A DNA stretch of 64,000 bases from Pseudorhodoferax sp032153935 (GTDB taxonomy: Bacteria > Pseudomonadota > Gammaproteobacteria > Burkholderiales > Burkholderiaceae_C): NCBI RefSeq assembly GCF_964253035.1, contig NZ_CAXUQL020000001.1, positions 4,712,001 through 4,776,000 on the forward strand, read 5' to 3'. Every line of letters begins with the position of its first letter. The stretch's first letter is position 1. The notes beneath the pieces were generated by a model. The model saw only the letters and a list, made by a program, of their open reading frames with translations, was not told the origin of the DNA and did not search any database. The position numbers and the translations under genes are program-made. Below, in pieces: positions 62,765-64,000 of this stretch.

Positions 62765-63529
62765 CTACGGTTGCTTGGGCGCGTTCAGTGCCATGAGCTT
62801 GAGGTACTTGTAGAAGGTCGTCTCGGCGTTGTAGATGGCGATCAGGAAGCCCTCGCGCCCGTCGCGGAAACCTTGGCGCACGAGGTAGGTCCGCACGAAG
62901 GCCCACAGGCCGTGCACGATGGCGCTGCCCAGCGAAGCCTTCTTGCCGCGCGCCTGCATGTCGCGCGCGCCGACCGCGGAATAGCGGTTGAGCTTTTCCA
63001 GCACGTCGTCCAGGTCCTGGTAGCTGTAGTGGATCAGGCTGTGGCGCAGGTCCTGCCGCGTGCCGTCCACGGTCATGTGGGCGTGCAGCAGGTGGGCGGT
63101 GAAGCCGGCCTTCTCGCGCCGCACGAGACGCAGCGTGTAGTCCGGCCGCCAGCCGCTGTGGTGGATGAACTGGCCGCAGAAGCTGGACAGGCGCGGCAGC
63201 CGGTAGCCGTCGGCGGCGCCGGAGGCGATGGCCGCGCGGATCTCGGCCTGCAGCTCGGCGCTGATGCGCTCGTCCGCGTCCAGCGACAGCACCCAGTCGC
63301 AGCGGGCCATGGCGATGCCGCGCTGCTGCTGCGGACCGTAGCCGGGCCAGTCGGTGGGAACGACCCGTGCCCCCTGTTCGGCCGCCAGGGCGGCTGTGGC
63401 GTCGGTGCTGCCGGAGTCCAGCACCAGGATCTCGTCGGCGAAGCTGGCCGAGCGCACGCAGTCGGCGATGTGGTGGGCCTCGTTCTTGGCGGCGATGACG
63501 ACGCTGAGGCTGGGAGAAGGCGAAGACAT
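62765..63529 (-). CDS. WaaE/KdtX-like family 2 glycosyltransferase
   Basis: GT2-type enzyme of 254 residues, probably adding glucose to the lipopolysaccharide core. The GT-A motifs are SVVIAAKNEAHHIADCVRSA, DEILVLDSGSTDAT and the DxD-like LSLDADERI; the C-terminal half (HSGWRPDYTLRLVRREKAGFTAHLLHAHM) matches the WaaE group. It starts 23 bases after the end of the MFS gene on the same strand. Confidence 0.9.
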   Translation of the reverse strand: MSSPSPSLSVVIAAKNEAHHIADCVRSASFADEILVLDSGSTDATAALAAEQGARVVPTDWPGYGPQQQRGIAMARCDWVLSLDADERISAELQAEIRAAIASGAADGYRLPRLSSFCGQFIHHSGWRPDYTLRLVRREKAGFTAHLLHAHMTVDGTRQDLRHSLIHYSYQDLDDVLEKLNRYSAVGARDMQARGKKASLGSAIVHGLWAFVRTYLVRQGFRDGREGFLIAIYNAETTFYKYLKLMALNAPKQP

Positions 63530-63552
63530 GCCTGGATTGTCGGCGAGGCCTG

Positions 63553-64000
63553 TCAGCCGCGCGCCGCGGTCATGCGCCACGCCAGCAGCACGCCAGCCAC
63601 GCTGCACACCCCCGTCAGCGCCCAGGTCCATTGCCAGCCGCCCGCCAGCCGTGCGACCCAGCCGACCAGCGGCGGCAGCGCGAACTGCCCCACCGCCGAG
63701 CACTGCTGCATCCAGCCCACGGTGGTGGCGATGGTGTCGCTGCCCGGCGCCAGCCGCACACACAGCGCGAACAACGTGGCCGGGACCAGGCCGCCGACCA
63801 GCGAGAACAGCAGCACGGCGCCGGTGCGGACGGCAGGGCCGGCGTCCAGCGCCGGCAGGAAGGCCAGCATGGCGCCGAGAGCCATGGCGCTGAAGCCGGT
63901 CCACAACAGCTTGCGCGGGGCCGTGCCCTGGCGCAGCAGCCGGCCCGCGGCGATGTTGCCGCCGATGTTGACGGCTGCCACCAGTGCCGTCAGCGCGCCG
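63553..64000 (-). CDS. MFS transporter (5' end beyond window)
   Basis: C-terminal ~149 residues of a major facilitator, open to the right window edge. Several hydrophobic helices are visible (LWTGFSAMALGAMLAFLPA, TGAVLLFSLVGGLVPATLFALCV, WTWALTGVCSVAGVLLAW), with the GWMQQCSAVGQFALPPLVGWVA segment typical of drug or metabolite MFS members. The start lies outside the window, so full length and substrate are unknown. Confidence 0.85.
   Translation of the reverse strand, partial: GALTALVAAVNIGGNIAAGRLLRQGTAPRKLLWTGFSAMALGAMLAFLPALDAGPAVRTGAVLLFSLVGGLVPATLFALCVRLAPGSDTIATTVGWMQQCSAVGQFALPPLVGWVARLAGGWQWTWALTGVCSVAGVLLAWRMTAARG

Noticed and set aside
62672..62768. Inverted repeat GTAGGTGC / GCACCTAC, 81 bases apart
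   Set aside because: Eight-base arms at this distance are expected by chance, and one arm overlaps the stop codon of the glycosyltransferase gene.

Overview
The window is high-GC chromosomal DNA with dense, short-spaced operons, SD-poor coupled starts and Bug/TctC periplasmic receptors. Together with a quinol oxidase plus RegBA cluster, PHA synthase and a DUF4148 protein, this fits a Burkholderiales betaproteobacterium, most likely Comamonadaceae (Variovorax/Ramlibacter/Hydrogenophaga-like; inference from gene content only). I see no rRNA, tRNA, CRISPR array, insertion sequence, integrase or phage gene. No gap between genes exceeds about 205 bases. Both window ends cut a gene.

Layout. 1-1261: a LOV-domain hybrid histidine kinase (its receiver runs off the left edge). 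1464-8797: an acid-sugar locus with a divergent GntR/FCD regulator, a SAF-domain oxidoreductase, a three-part tripartite tricarboxylate transporter (TctC-TctB-TctA), an OtnK-type 3-oxo-tetronate kinase and an OtnC-type decarboxylase. 8859-9383: an OmpA-like protein with a clear terminator. 9520-14692: a five-gene c-di-GMP module, siaABCD plus a REC-DUF3369-GGDEF-EAL protein. SiaA here is a soluble CBS-PP2C protein instead of a membrane sensor. 14723-16264: a phospholipase-D-type lipoprotein.

16329-38609 reads as a low-oxygen/stress island: Usp, acetate kinase, MaoC-phosphotransacetylase, a CPA1 antiporter, an RbbA/YhhJ/HlyD/NodT export system in one operon with a FabI paralogue, PHA synthase, a TetR regulator with its operator, a DUF4105-lipase pair, an EamA exporter, a P-type ATPase and a tandem Usp. 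FNR/Anr-type boxes lie in front of phaC (one mismatch, at the right distance from a -10) and in front of the P-type ATPase (perfect). These genes would let the cell dispose of acetyl-CoA as acetate/ATP or as PHA and adjust ion balance when respiration slows.

38780-48870: a small DUF4148 protein, a methyltransferase, an NCS2 nucleobase permease, a ligase-associated helicase with PdeM phosphoesterase but no ligase, and a second Bug-receptor locus (two Bug proteins, an XRE-cupin regulator with an operator inside the promoter spacer, a GST and a class II aldolase). 48908-55585 (all minus strand): cyoABCD-surf1-regB-regA, a bo3-type quinol oxidase with a redox-sensing two-component pair at the end of the same gene string. 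55772-64000: an MHS-type transporter, a molybdopterin-fold protein, an FMN reductase, DUF1232, a membrane diguanylate cyclase, DUF454, a degenerate Fur-family regulator with a DUF4198 protein, a WaaE-like glycosyltransferase and the C-terminal part of an MFS transporter.

The most unusual items are the CBS-type Sia module with a pseudo-receiver EAL partner and a siaA leader whose SD sits in a hairpin, the tetronate locus in which a SAF oxidoreductase replaces the usual dehydrogenase/isomerase pair, and the Fur-like protein that has lost its metal-binding residues.
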